The position numbers and the translations under genes are program-made. Below the pieces are notes generated by a model. The model ran no database searches, was not told the origin of the DNA, and was given only the letters and a program-made list of their open reading frames with translations. A stretch of 64,000 nucleotides of DNA from contig CANRAD010000006.1 in NCBI GenBank assembly GCA_947628505.1, positions 28,446 to 92,445 on the forward strand, written 5' to 3'. Below are positions 41,888 through 50,942 of the stretch, in pieces. Within the stretch, counting starts at the first letter, position 1. The number at the start of each line of letters is the position of its first letter. This DNA is from an uncultured Clostridia bacterium (lineage in GTDB: Bacteria > Bacillota > Clostridia > Christensenellales > Borkfalkiaceae).

Positions 41888-42607
41888 ATGCTAGAAGTAA
41901 AGAATTTATCCAAGAAGTATCCGGCCAACGACAGTTATTCGGCAAAGGATATAAGTTTCTCGGTCTCGGCGGGAGAAGTGGTCGGGCTTGTGGGCAGCAA
42001 CGGCGCCGGGAAGTCAACCGTCATAAAGAGCATAATCGGAGTTCTGCCTTTTCAGGAGGGAGAAATCAGGATAAACGGGTTCGACATAAACGCGCAGAGC
42101 GAAGAGGCGAAAAGGCAAACGGGCTATGTGCCGGACGATCACTCCGTCTACGATAAATTGACGGGCAGAGAATATATCAATTATATCGGAAGTCTGTACG
42201 GGGCGACAAAGGCGCAAAAGGAACGCGCCGCGAACGAACTTGCAAAGCAGTTCGATATTTACTATGCGCTCGACACGCAGATCGCCGGCTATTCGCACGG
42301 AATGAAGCAGAAAATCTGCATTTTGGGAGCGATCGTTCACGAGCCGGCTCTTTGGGTGCTCGACGAACCTATGGTCGGCCTCGATCCGCAAACCATGGCG
42401 CTGCTCGTAAAATTCATAAGAAATTATGCCGACAACGGACATGCCGTATTGTTTTCCTCTCACAGTCTGGAAACAATAAGAAAGGCGTGCGACGTCGTCT
42501 TGTTTATAAGGAAAGGTCGGCTCGTCGAACAAGTGGACTTGCGCACGAATAAAGATTTCGAGCTTGAAAAAGAATTTATGAAGATAAACGAGGTGGAGGA
42601 TGTCTGA
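41888..42607 (+). CDS. ABC transporter ATP-binding protein
   Basis: 239 residues. Walker A GSNGAGKST (near residue 37-45), Q-loop TGYVPDDHSVYDKLT, signature YSHGMKQ (variant of LSGGQ), Walker B LWVLDEP, D-loop GLDPQ, and switch His in FSSHSLE. Overall most like EcsA/ABC-2 type exporters. GGAGGA ribosome site before the ATG. It overlaps the permease gene by 8 bases; together with the large surface protein gene it forms a three-gene unit. Confidence 0.95.
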   Translation: MLEVKNLSKKYPANDSYSAKDISFSVSAGEVVGLVGSNGAGKSTVIKSIIGVLPFQEGEIRINGFDINAQSEEAKRQTGYVPDDHSVYDKLTGREYINYIGSLYGATKAQKERAANELAKQFDIYYALDTQIAGYSHGMKQKICILGAIVHEPALWVLDEPMVGLDPQTMALLVKFIRNYADNGHAVLFSSHSLETIRKACDVVLFIRKGRLVEQVDLRTNKDFELEKEFMKINEVEDV

Positions 42608-44201
42608 GTTCATCCGTCTGCAATTGAAGCTCAAATGGGGCTTCAATCGCAACAACAGCAAGAAAAACGCCATAATGACGGCGGCGGCCGCGCTTCTGGC
42701 GTCGGCAGTCGCGCTGGCGCTCGTATACGGCCTTGCGTTCGTGCTTGACTCGACAATCGAGGTTACGGCCAAAAGGTTGTCCGTTCTTTTTCTGACTATT
42801 CTGATGTTGGGACTTACCGTCGCGGCGACGGGCATGCAGATAAACAGATTGTACAGGCCGGGCGACCTCAATATAACGGCGAGATTTCCGTTGAGCCCGT
42901 TCAAAGTGTTTGTGAGCTGTCTGATACTCAACTATATCAATCTGTCGATATATTCCACCGTCTTGTTTGTCCCCGTAATGCTGGTGTTCGGGTGGGCGAT
43001 GAAGTGCATAACGTTCGTCTACGGCACGGGAATCATATTGGGGATAATATTCATGCCGCTTATACCGTTCGGGCTGTCGGTTTTTCTGGCGATTCCGATA
43101 ATGTACGTCAATTCGCTGTTGAAGAGAAACGATGTGGCAAGACTGATAATCTTCATAGTCGTTCTTGCCGGGCTTTTCGCGCTGTATTACTATATACTCA
43201 CGTCGCTCGCGCAGTTCTTCATCCACAAAAATTGGGAGGAGGGCACTCTCGGCGTTTGGTTGACGCTTCTGAATTGGTTGGACGGCTATTTCAATCCGGC
43301 GTATTACCTCGGAAACATTGTATTCTTTGAAAATTTCGGAATAGGTCTGGCGGGAGTGCTCGGCATAAGTTCCGTGCTCATAGTCGGCGGAGTAGCCGTC
43401 GCAAGGCTCGTTTATCGGTCCATTCGCACGAGGGAACTCGACGGCGGCGGAACGGCGGGCAAGCGCAAATCCGAACTTGACGGCTTCGGCAGCGGTAGGG
43501 CGATATTGAAACATACCTTCCTCGACATATTGCACACTAAGGCGTATTCGTATTTTTACCTCGGAGTGGCCATATCTACGCCCGTAATGGTGTTCTTCTG
43601 CAACAGATTGGTCAGCATGGTGGGCGAGGCGCAAATGGGCTCGGGGATAAACTTCGGCGCCGCAACGCTGGTCGTTTCGGTTTTCATGGCTCTGATAGGT
43701 TCGTTTGCGGCGACGACTTTGAGCGTTGAAGGAAAGAATTTTTATATAACGAAGATTATTCCCGTTTCATATCGCAAACAGCTTGTGTTGAAGGGCGTAA
43801 TCAACGCGGCCGTAAGTTTCGGAGCGTTGCTCGTCAGCATAATAGTCATGGCGGCGTTGAAATTCATAGACGCCGCAGAAATCGCCGTTCTGCTGTCCTC
43901 GCAGACGCTTTTCTCAATAGGTCTCGTGTTTAACGGCATTAACATAAACCTCGCCAATCCCAATCTGAAACCCAAGGCGAACGGCGAAGCCGAAGAGATC
44001 AACATAACATATATGTTGATGATAGGGCTTCTGATAGCGGCGGCGTTCGGAATGTGCGGCATACTTATGCCGAGGGCGACGGCGAACGGCAATTTATACG
44101 CATATCTGATAAATATCGGCGCGGCGCTCGTTTACGCCGTAATAAATTTCCTCGTATTCTGGTTTACGGCCAATAAAAAATATAGAAAAATCGAAGGATA
44201 A
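42600..44201 (+). CDS. ABC transporter permease (about 12 helices)
   Basis: 533 residues with a dozen hydrophobic segments, beginning QLKLKWGFNRNN and first helix near residues 28-48. It fits the long ABC-2/Ecs-like permeases of Firmicutes (SEFIRLQLKLKW start, FLAIPIMYVNSLLKRND, ISVMAALKFI-like later helices). Translationally coupled to the ATPase upstream. Ends only 5 bases before the surface protein gene, so the exporter may act on that protein or its modification; this is inference. Confidence 0.88.
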   Translation: MSEFIRLQLKLKWGFNRNNSKKNAIMTAAAALLASAVALALVYGLAFVLDSTIEVTAKRLSVLFLTILMLGLTVAATGMQINRLYRPGDLNITARFPLSPFKVFVSCLILNYINLSIYSTVLFVPVMLVFGWAMKCITFVYGTGIILGIIFMPLIPFGLSVFLAIPIMYVNSLLKRNDVARLIIFIVVLAGLFALYYYILTSLAQFFIHKNWEEGTLGVWLTLLNWLDGYFNPAYYLGNIVFFENFGIGLAGVLGISSVLIVGGVAVARLVYRSIRTRELDGGGTAGKRKSELDGFGSGRAILKHTFLDILHTKAYSYFYLGVAISTPVMVFFCNRLVSMVGEAQMGSGINFGAATLVVSVFMALIGSFAATTLSVEGKNFYITKIIPVSYRKQLVLKGVINAAVSFGALLVSIIVMAALKFIDAAEIAVLLSSQTLFSIGLVFNGININLANPNLKPKANGEAEEINITYMLMIGLLIAAAFGMCGILMPRATANGNLYAYLINIGAALVYAVINFLVFWFTANKKYRKIEG

Positions 44202-44206
44202 CGCAT

Positions 44207-47200
44207 ATGAAAAAACTTATAAGCGCAGCCATTGTCATATTGCCTCTCTTGTTGCTCGCTATTTTGCTGGTGAGCGGCGCGGTAATGGGATTTTTTACGC
44301 ATATATATGTCGAAAACCTTGAATTTTCGGACAGCGAAGCAATCGTCCTCGTTATGGACGATATGTCTAATCCGCCCCGGCACGACCTTGAAAAAGACAT
44401 AACGATATTCCCGTTGGAGGCGACTAATCGCAAGCTCGTCTACACGGACTACGACGAGGACCTTATAGAGATCAGCGCCGACGGCGTCATAACTCCCATT
44501 TTTTACGGAGAGACCTATATAACCGTTCAGAGCAAGGAAAACAAGGCGGCGACGGCGACGAAAAAAGTAATCGTTACCGACACCTCGGTTCACGCCTTGG
44601 AGTTCAACGATTATAACGCGGACCTCTACGAGGGCGAGTCCGAAGAGCTTTCCGTCAGCATCTATCCCCGCGAAGCCGAGAACAAGGCGGTGGTATGGTC
44701 GAGCTCGGACGACGACATATTGCAGGTCGGCTCGGACGGAACGATAACCGCTTTCGGCAACGGCAGCGTAACGGTTACCGCCACGGCGGTCGACGATACC
44801 AACGGCGAAGTCAAGGCGACGGCCGTCATAAATTGCCATGCCAAATTGAAAGGGCTTATCTTCGGCGACGCGCCGGTCGAAACTTCTTCAAGGCAGGCGC
44901 AGTTCCCCGACATAACCACAAATCCGTCCGCTTGCGACGTAACGTTCGAATACCGTTCGAACAATCCCGAAGTCGCCGCCGTGGACGGCAACGGCGCAAT
45001 AACCTTCAACAAAGAGGGCTGTGCAACGATTACGGTCATAGGGCGCGACTTCAAAGGCAACCGGACAGAGGGGAGCAAGGAATACGTATGTACCGACGGA
45101 TACTTTACGGGCTCGCTGTTTGAAACGCACAGCATAAATTACGCCGATTGTTCGGCAGACGGGGAACTCCCGATAGAATTCTCTCCGAGTCCCGAGGGCG
45201 CATACAGACTTGTCAGAAAAATCGAGTGCGGAAAGGACAGCGCGAACGTCGATCCGGCTTACGACAATCTTATTTCATACGACGAGGCGACAAAGACATT
45301 TAAACTTAACGGGGAATTTCCGGAATTCAATCAGTATATTTACGTCAAGGTGAGTGCAACGGTATACGACTATGCAACGAACGCCCTTAACTCGACTTAC
45401 GACGACTACTTTTATATCGCCAAAACCGAAATCAGGGAGAACGCAAAAGTTTTGCGGGACGGCGAAGAATTGAAAACCGGCGAAAACAATATAATGGAAT
45501 TTGCCGATATCGGCGAGACGATCACTCTTACGATAGAAAATCCGGACGGCCTCATAGTTCAGGTCGTCGGCAACGCCTATGTGAACGCCGTAAGAGATGG
45601 CAACGAGGTTATTTTAACGAGCAGAAAGGTCTGCTCGGAAACGGATAACGTCGTCATACAGTTGAGCATAGGAACGAAAGTATATAATCTGAAAATGAAA
45701 ATCAGCGCGAAAGCAGAGTATCTTAAAGTAACGTGCTCGGACGTTCCCGTCTCCGACGGCCAAACCTATAAGACTTTGCTCGATTCGCTTACGTTCGACG
45801 TCGGAAAAGGCCGCGCGGACAATCAGCAGATTGCGGGAACCGTAAAATACAGACTGAACGACGAGGGCGGATATACCGAAGTAGTCGGTTCGAGCGTTAC
45901 GATAAGCTCTTTGACGGCAAACAAAATCACGTTTGTCTGCGACGACGTCGAATTTTCTTTCAACTTAGAAAAGGCAACGCTCTCAGACTTCGGAATAGAG
46001 CCGTCCTTCACGCGCACAGAAGGCGGTTCGCAATCCATGGGAAAAATCGACAGCGTGGCCGAAAACAACTCAATAAAGATAACTTTGCCCGAAAACGTAC
46101 AGAACAACCTTATCTTGAAATTGGATATCGACTTCACGGACTTTCTGGGCGGCCTCGGCGCGAAGGACAATTCGGATTTCGAAAAGCTGTTCGGGTTGGA
46201 CTTAAACGGAATCGATGGCTGGTCGGCAGAATACAACGCCGCCGCCGGGCAGATAGTCATAAAGTTCACGGGAACGGAGTTCAACGAGACCGTAACGCTC
46301 AGACACGGCGAACTCTCCATTGATTTGCAGATTGTCAAAGTCAATATTCAGAGCATAGCTTTCGTCAACAGCTCGCAAAGTTTCGACAGCCGGAACGCCG
46401 ACGACGTCCGTAAGGGATATCAGCAAGTCAGAGTGTTCGCAAAACACAGCTATTACGACGGCAAAGACGTCGATTATTTAAAGATACCGCTCAAAGCGCT
46501 CAGCAATATCGCGAGCGGCGCCGCGGCGTCTTTGGATACTGTTTCGTGGAAGCTCTGTCGCTATGTCGGCGACGAAGAGACGGAGCTTCTGACTTCACAG
46601 CGCGGCGACGAGGTAACGATAAAGGGCGTAACCTATAAAATCGTCAAAGACGGCGCCGAATACGTGTTGCAAAACGGCGACGGCGCCACGGTTTCGGGAA
46701 AGGGCGGGAAAAACGCCGACGGATATATATGGGTGGACGCCTACACCGAGTACGAAGCGGGCTATGCGAGAATTTACTTCGGGAATTTCGGCGGGCTCTC
46801 CGAATCGGACGTCTATAACGACTATTTCGGAAACTTCGACGAAAACGTCGCTTGGACAAAGAGTGCAAAACCTACCGATAATAAGGAAGGGAAAATAATT
46901 GTCGAACCGTCCGAAAATGCATTTGCATTCTTAAAAATCGAGGCCGGAGACGGTATAGATGGAGGCAAAAACTGTCATTTCAATTTCAATGTGCTTAATG
47001 ACACTACCGATAAAAAACTTATAAATGTTTTTGATGCCGACGGGTATTACGAGCATGATAATATTGTGCTTCATACCAACCTTTACGGGCCGGGCGAAAT
47101 AGGCAAAAACGATGAAAACAGCGGTTTGTTCTTGGATCGGGAGGTGAGCGGCAGTTCAAGAAAGGATAAACTCAGCAAAACCACAATTTACGGCAACGGT

Positions 47201-48310
47201 TATCATATAAATTTAATGGCCAGAAATACGCAATTGCTTGCAACTACCGATCCGAGCAAATATGGATATCATAACGGAGCGGCTTTCTACGGCATTTATA
47301 ATTTAGTGTTAATGGGATCTAATCCGACAGACGAAATAAAGCGGTCTAATCAAGCCATGGTATTCAGGATAGGCAATGCTTATTATTGCGATATTCAATA
47401 TTTAGCAAAGATAAACACTTTTTATGACGACGCTACCGGAGATGGCGGCCGAGAAGAAATAGGAAGTTTCAGCAACATCAAAAACAGCGTTATCAGATAT
47501 GCATCCTGGGCTTGCTATCAATTATCGTTTCCGGACGACCAAGCATACTTCGAAAATGTAGTGTTTGTTGAATCAAATTCGGCTATCACAATGGAAAATA
47601 AAAAGAATATGAGTTGTTACTTCAATGGCTTTATTGATGCGTTGTGTTACAACACACTTAGCAAGATTTGCACGGATAAAGGTTATTATGAAGGCTTTGC
47701 TTATGACGCTGTTGATAAAACATTTGATAAGTACGCCGAGTGGTTTGGTAAGAACAATGACGGCATTGTCGACATCGCGAAAGCAATTAAAAATCGTTAT
47801 GTTAATCCTGTTTTGTTTGTTGCCGCCGCCGATGCATCGAATAAACCGTATTTTTGGAATGGCAAAACTTATGTGGAAGAGGGGGACGATTTTACTGTTG
47901 TGTTCAAACTTTTGGGATATTTGCCTGCATGGACTTATAACAAAATCGTTGAATTCGATGGCGGCGAAATGGTTGGGGGATACTATACTTCTCGCAATAT
48001 GAGTAAACTTTTCGACAACCCGGAAAATATCCGCTTGCTTTGCCAATACAAAGGAGTGGACGAAAGCGGCAATCTCATAAAAAATACCGACCATATTCTG
48101 TGGCACATGCACAGGGCATACAGAAATCCTTTGCTTGTTACAACCTTATCGCATATTGACGATCTGAAAGAAACCCTTAAAAATACAACGTGGGAAGACG
48201 GCTCCGGCGTCGACGGAGATGGAAATCCGACGGATAAAATGACGGCTTCCATAATGGCGTTAAACAGATTTATCTCTTGCGCGCTTCCCGTCAGAAAAGA
48301 AGCGGCGTAA
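44207..48310 (+). CDS. Large membrane-anchored extracellular protein with Ig-like (BIG2) repeats
   Basis: 1367 residues. An N-terminal hydrophobic segment (about residues 5-31) is a signal anchor; no LPxTG or Cys lipobox. Bacterial Ig-like group 2 domains occupy at least residues 35-210 (VHALEFNDYNADLYEGESEE, VVWSSSDDDILQVGSDGTIT, GNGSVTVTATAVDD) and a further unit to about 300. The middle has more beta-sandwich-like repeats. The last ~480 residues (from near base 46860) switch to lower GC and look like a beta-helix or carbohydrate-type region (TTIYGNGYHINLMARNTQLL, FYGIYNLVLMGSNP). Coupled to an ABC exporter. Ligand unknown. Confidence 0.82.
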   Translation: MKKLISAAIVILPLLLLAILLVSGAVMGFFTHIYVENLEFSDSEAIVLVMDDMSNPPRHDLEKDITIFPLEATNRKLVYTDYDEDLIEISADGVITPIFYGETYITVQSKENKAATATKKVIVTDTSVHALEFNDYNADLYEGESEELSVSIYPREAENKAVVWSSSDDDILQVGSDGTITAFGNGSVTVTATAVDDTNGEVKATAVINCHAKLKGLIFGDAPVETSSRQAQFPDITTNPSACDVTFEYRSNNPEVAAVDGNGAITFNKEGCATITVIGRDFKGNRTEGSKEYVCTDGYFTGSLFETHSINYADCSADGELPIEFSPSPEGAYRLVRKIECGKDSANVDPAYDNLISYDEATKTFKLNGEFPEFNQYIYVKVSATVYDYATNALNSTYDDYFYIAKTEIRENAKVLRDGEELKTGENNIMEFADIGETITLTIENPDGLIVQVVGNAYVNAVRDGNEVILTSRKVCSETDNVVIQLSIGTKVYNLKMKISAKAEYLKVTCSDVPVSDGQTYKTLLDSLTFDVGKGRADNQQIAGTVKYRLNDEGGYTEVVGSSVTISSLTANKITFVCDDVEFSFNLEKATLSDFGIEPSFTRTEGGSQSMGKIDSVAENNSIKITLPENVQNNLILKLDIDFTDFLGGLGAKDNSDFEKLFGLDLNGIDGWSAEYNAAAGQIVIKFTGTEFNETVTLRHGELSIDLQIVKVNIQSIAFVNSSQSFDSRNADDVRKGYQQVRVFAKHSYYDGKDVDYLKIPLKALSNIASGAAASLDTVSWKLCRYVGDEETELLTSQRGDEVTIKGVTYKIVKDGAEYVLQNGDGATVSGKGGKNADGYIWVDAYTEYEAGYARIYFGNFGGLSESDVYNDYFGNFDENVAWTKSAKPTDNKEGKIIVEPSENAFAFLKIEAGDGIDGGKNCHFNFNVLNDTTDKKLINVFDADGYYEHDNIVLHTNLYGPGEIGKNDENSGLFLDREVSGSSRKDKLSKTTIYGNGYHINLMARNTQLLATTDPSKYGYHNGAAFYGIYNLVLMGSNPTDEIKRSNQAMVFRIGNAYYCDIQYLAKINTFYDDATGDGGREEIGSFSNIKNSVIRYASWACYQLSFPDDQAYFENVVFVESNSAITMENKKNMSCYFNGFIDALCYNTLSKICTDKGYYEGFAYDAVDKTFDKYAEWFGKNNDGIVDIAKAIKNRYVNPVLFVAAADASNKPYFWNGKTYVEEGDDFTVVFKLLGYLPAWTYNKIVEFDGGEMVGGYYTSRNMSKLFDNPENIRLLCQYKGVDESGNLIKNTDHILWHMHRAYRNPLLVTTLSHIDDLKETLKNTTWEDGSGVDGDGNPTDKMTASIMALNRFISCALPVRKEAA

Positions 48311-48317
48311 AAACCCG

Positions 48318-48354
48318 AAAACGGAGCCCGTGAAAACACGGACTTCGTTTTTTT
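48318..48354 (+). terminator. Terminator of the ABC/surface-protein unit
   Basis: ACGGAGCCCGTG / CACGGACTTCGT stem (two weak pairs), AAAA loop and a long T-run. Confidence 0.82.
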
Positions 48355-48460
48355 ATGCCGACGTTCGATATTTTTTCGGGCAATCGCTCTTATTTCGCTC
48401 TTGCAATACGGCGCGTTCGGTGATACAATAATTCAAAGAACGTTTTTAAGGAGATAAATC

Positions 48461-49018
48461 ATGAGAAAACAATTGAAACCTCAGCCGCTCATATATCCCA
48501 TGCCCGTGCTCATTATCGCCACTTACGGCGACGACGGCATAGACGCAATGAACGCCGCATGGGGCACGGCGGAAGAAAGCGATATTGTCGCGCTCTATCT
48601 CGACGCGTCGCACAAGACGGTGGAAAACATTAAAAAGACGGGAGCTTTTACCGTCAGTCCCGCCACGGCGGCTGCGATAACCGCGGCGGACTACGTTGGA
48701 GTGGTTTCCGGCAACAAGGTAAAGGACAAATTCAAAAAAACGGGCTGGCACGCCGTAAAAAGCGAAAAAGTCAACGCGCCCATAATCGAGGAATTGCCCG
48801 TGGCTCTCGAATGTGAGCTTATAGACGTCAACGGCGAAACGGGTTGCGTCAGAGGCAGAATAGCGGGCGTGAGCGCGGACGAGCGCGTTTTGGGCGCGAA
48901 CGGCAGAATAGATTCTTCAAGGCTCGACGCCGTTGCGTTCAATCCGGTAGACAACACTTACGTAAAACTCGGCGAAAAGGCGGCCGAAGCGTTTTCGGAG
49001 GGGTTCAAGCTCCGCTGA
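48461..49018 (+). CDS. Flavin reductase-like, FMN-binding split barrel (flavoredoxin type)
   Basis: 185 residues. Start QPLIYPMPVLIIATYGDDGI with NAAWGTAEESDIVALYL is typical of flavoredoxin/flavin-reductase-like proteins; TVENIKKTGAFTVSP and DYVGVVSGNKVKDKFKKTGW continue the FMN barrel. Such proteins bind FMN and move electrons in anaerobes. AAGGAG ribosome site 7 bases before the ATG. The small ORF at 49020 begins right after its stop. Confidence 0.92.
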   Translation: MRKQLKPQPLIYPMPVLIIATYGDDGIDAMNAAWGTAEESDIVALYLDASHKTVENIKKTGAFTVSPATAAAITAADYVGVVSGNKVKDKFKKTGWHAVKSEKVNAPIIEELPVALECELIDVNGETGCVRGRIAGVSADERVLGANGRIDSSRLDAVAFNPVDNTYVKLGEKAAEAFSEGFKLR

Positions 49019-49019
49019 T

Positions 49020-49202
49020 ATGGTCATTCATCACGATAAAGGCGTTTACGGCAAACTTCAGAAGACGAGCGAAGAGCTCTCCGAGGAACAGATTTCAAAG
49101 ATGCTCAACGAGCTCAGAGAGGAGCCCGAAAAAGAGCGGGAAGAGGACGAAAGACAACGCAATAAGGGCGGAAGCGACATAAAACAGCGGCGAAACGTTT
49201 AA
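49020..49202 (+). CDS. Small charged protein, possibly coupled to the flavin reductase gene
   Basis: 60 residues starting 1 base after the preceding stop, so translational coupling is plausible; no separate ribosome site. The start VIHHDKGVYGKLQKTSEELS and then a run of Glu, Lys and Arg is helical and soluble. No family recognised. Could be a chance frame, but the continuous design and spacing favour a real gene. Confidence 0.5.
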   Translation: MVIHHDKGVYGKLQKTSEELSEEQISKMLNELREEPEKEREEDERQRNKGGSDIKQRRNV

Positions 49203-49284
49203 GGCGTCGCGGCTTGAAAGAACCGGAGCCCGTTTGCGGATAAACGGCGGCGGCTTAAAGCGCGGCCGCAAAGAGGGGGAAAAT

Positions 49285-50676
49285 ATGAAAGACATAAAAA
49301 TCGCCTATATAGGCGGCGGCTCGAAAATGTGGGCGAGAGTGTTTATGTATGACCTTGCCTTAACCGCGGGGCTGTGCGGCGAGATTGCGCTGTACGACAT
49401 AGACAAGCCGGCGGCCATACGCAATCAAAGGATAGGCGAGAGGATAAACGAAGATAAGCGCACTGTTTCGAAGTGGAAGTACACCGTCTGCGACAAGCTC
49501 GCAGAGGCGCTTTCGGGCGCGGATTTCGTGGTCTGCTCGATATTGCCGGGCACTTTCGACGAAATGGCGGCGGACGTGCACTTGCCCGAAAAATACGGGA
49601 TATATCAGTCGGTGGGCGATACGGTAGGCCCCGGCGGCGTGCTTCGCGCAATGCGCACGGTGCCCATTTACGAGGGTTTCGCGCGGGAGATCGAGAGGGT
49701 GTGCCCCAAAGCGTGGGTGATAAATTTCACAAACCCCATGACGATATGCACGAAGACGCTCTACGACGTGTTCCCCTCGGTAAAGGCGTTCGGCTGTTGC
49801 CACGAAGTGTTTCATGCGCAGGAGCTTTTGGCGTGCGTGGCCGCGGAAGAGCTCGGAATACCGCGCCCCGACAGGCACGAGATAACGATTGACGCGAGCG
49901 GCGTCAACCACTTCACGTGGATAACCGAGGCGAGATATAAGGATGCGGACTTATTGGCTTGTCTGCCCTCTTTTACAGAGAAGTATTTCGAAAAGGGCTA
50001 TTGCGAGCAGATAGGCTATGAAAAATACGACCACCTCGGCGACAATCCGTTTCTTTACGGCAATAAGGTAAAGCTCGATCTGTTCCGCCGTTACGGCGCG
50101 CTTGCCGCCGCGGGAGACAGGCATCTTGCGGAGTTTATGAACGCGGATTGGTATCTGAAAGATCCCGCATGCGTGGAGAAATGGGGATATCACCTCACTT
50201 CGGTCGATTACCGACGCGCGGACCAACAGAAAAAAATAGAGGAGAGCGAGCAAATGGCGAGAGGCGAAAAGCCCGTGAACGTCGTTCATTCCGACGAGGA
50301 GGCCACGTATCTCATGCAGGCCGTTCTCGGCGGCGGAAAGATAGTTTCGAACGTGAATATGCCCAACCGCGGACAGATGCCGGATATGCCGCTCGGAGCG
50401 GTCGTCGAAACGAACTGCGTGTTCGACGCGGATTCGGTAAAGCCCGTTTCGGCAAACAGACTTCCGCCCGCCGTTACCAATCTCGTATACCGCAACGTCA
50501 TGAACATAGAGACGTGTTATCACGGCATAAAGGAGAGGGATACGGACGAAATATTCGCTTCGTTCGTAAATCAGCCGCTCTGCTCGCGGCTGACCGTGGA
50601 CGAGGCGCGCAGTCTGTTTTCGGAGATGATAAAGGCCACCGCGCCATATTTGAAGGACTACTACGATTTGAAGTAA
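49285..50676 (+). CDS. Glycoside hydrolase family 4 (alpha-galactosidase/galacturonidase type)
   Basis: 463 residues from ATG 49285 with GAGGGGGA upstream; the earlier 49234 start is rejected. NAD-binding GGGSKMW (near 9-15), the GH4 segments SVGDTVGPGGVLRAMRT, NFTNPM (N147), the Cys-His metal ligands CCHE (C172, H173) and GVNHFTW (N208, H209). GH4 enzymes use NAD and Mn in a redox-assisted cleavage. The CCHEVF variant fits the MelA/LplD group; exact sugar not determinable. Monocistronic in appearance. Confidence 0.9.
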   Translation: MKDIKIAYIGGGSKMWARVFMYDLALTAGLCGEIALYDIDKPAAIRNQRIGERINEDKRTVSKWKYTVCDKLAEALSGADFVVCSILPGTFDEMAADVHLPEKYGIYQSVGDTVGPGGVLRAMRTVPIYEGFAREIERVCPKAWVINFTNPMTICTKTLYDVFPSVKAFGCCHEVFHAQELLACVAAEELGIPRPDRHEITIDASGVNHFTWITEARYKDADLLACLPSFTEKYFEKGYCEQIGYEKYDHLGDNPFLYGNKVKLDLFRRYGALAAAGDRHLAEFMNADWYLKDPACVEKWGYHLTSVDYRRADQQKKIEESEQMARGEKPVNVVHSDEEATYLMQAVLGGGKIVSNVNMPNRGQMPDMPLGAVVETNCVFDADSVKPVSANRLPPAVTNLVYRNVMNIETCYHGIKERDTDEIFASFVNQPLCSRLTVDEARSLFSEMIKATAPYLKDYYDLK

Positions 50677-50714
50677 AAACGCATATATATTGAGTTTTTG
50701 CGCAAACTTGTCGT

Positions 50715-50861
50715 ATGAGCGAAAGGAAGAACAAAAAACTTATACAAGAGCTTATGGACGACTGCGCTTCGGCGAACGAGTGCACAGGGCTTATCCAGAA
50801 AGTCTCGCTCGATCCCGAAGAGGTCAAAAAGTTCCATAAAATGTATACGGAAGGCAAATAA
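50715..50861 (+). CDS. Small ORF of 48 residues, unknown
   Basis: Reads MSERKNKKLIQELMDDCASA then NECTGLIQKVSLDPEEVKKF and a short end. Charged, helical, two Cys, no family known. No clear ribosome site. It is placed directly before a strong terminator, which supports a transcribed unit. Confidence 0.45.
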   Translation: MSERKNKKLIQELMDDCASANECTGLIQKVSLDPEEVKKFHKMYTEGK

Positions 50862-50862
50862 A

Positions 50863-50897
50863 GATATCCCCGCGCCGATATATGCGCGGGGATATTG
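50863..50897 (+). terminator. Terminator upstream of glpK
   Basis: GATATCCCCGCGC / GCGCGGGGATAT stem with T-rich 3' side. Confidence 0.82.
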
Positions 50898-50906
50898 TTT
50901 TGCCTC

Positions 50907-50935
50907 TTGAAATACGGGCGCGGACGTGTTATAAT
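50907..50935 (+). promoter_or_regulatory. glpK promoter, leaderless layout
   Basis: TTGAAA (50907-50912), 17 bases, TATAAT (50930-50935), 7 bases, ATG 50943. The -10 overlaps an alternative in-frame ATG at 50934, which argues for the 50943 start. Confidence 0.82.
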
Positions 50936-50942
50936 GTTTGGC

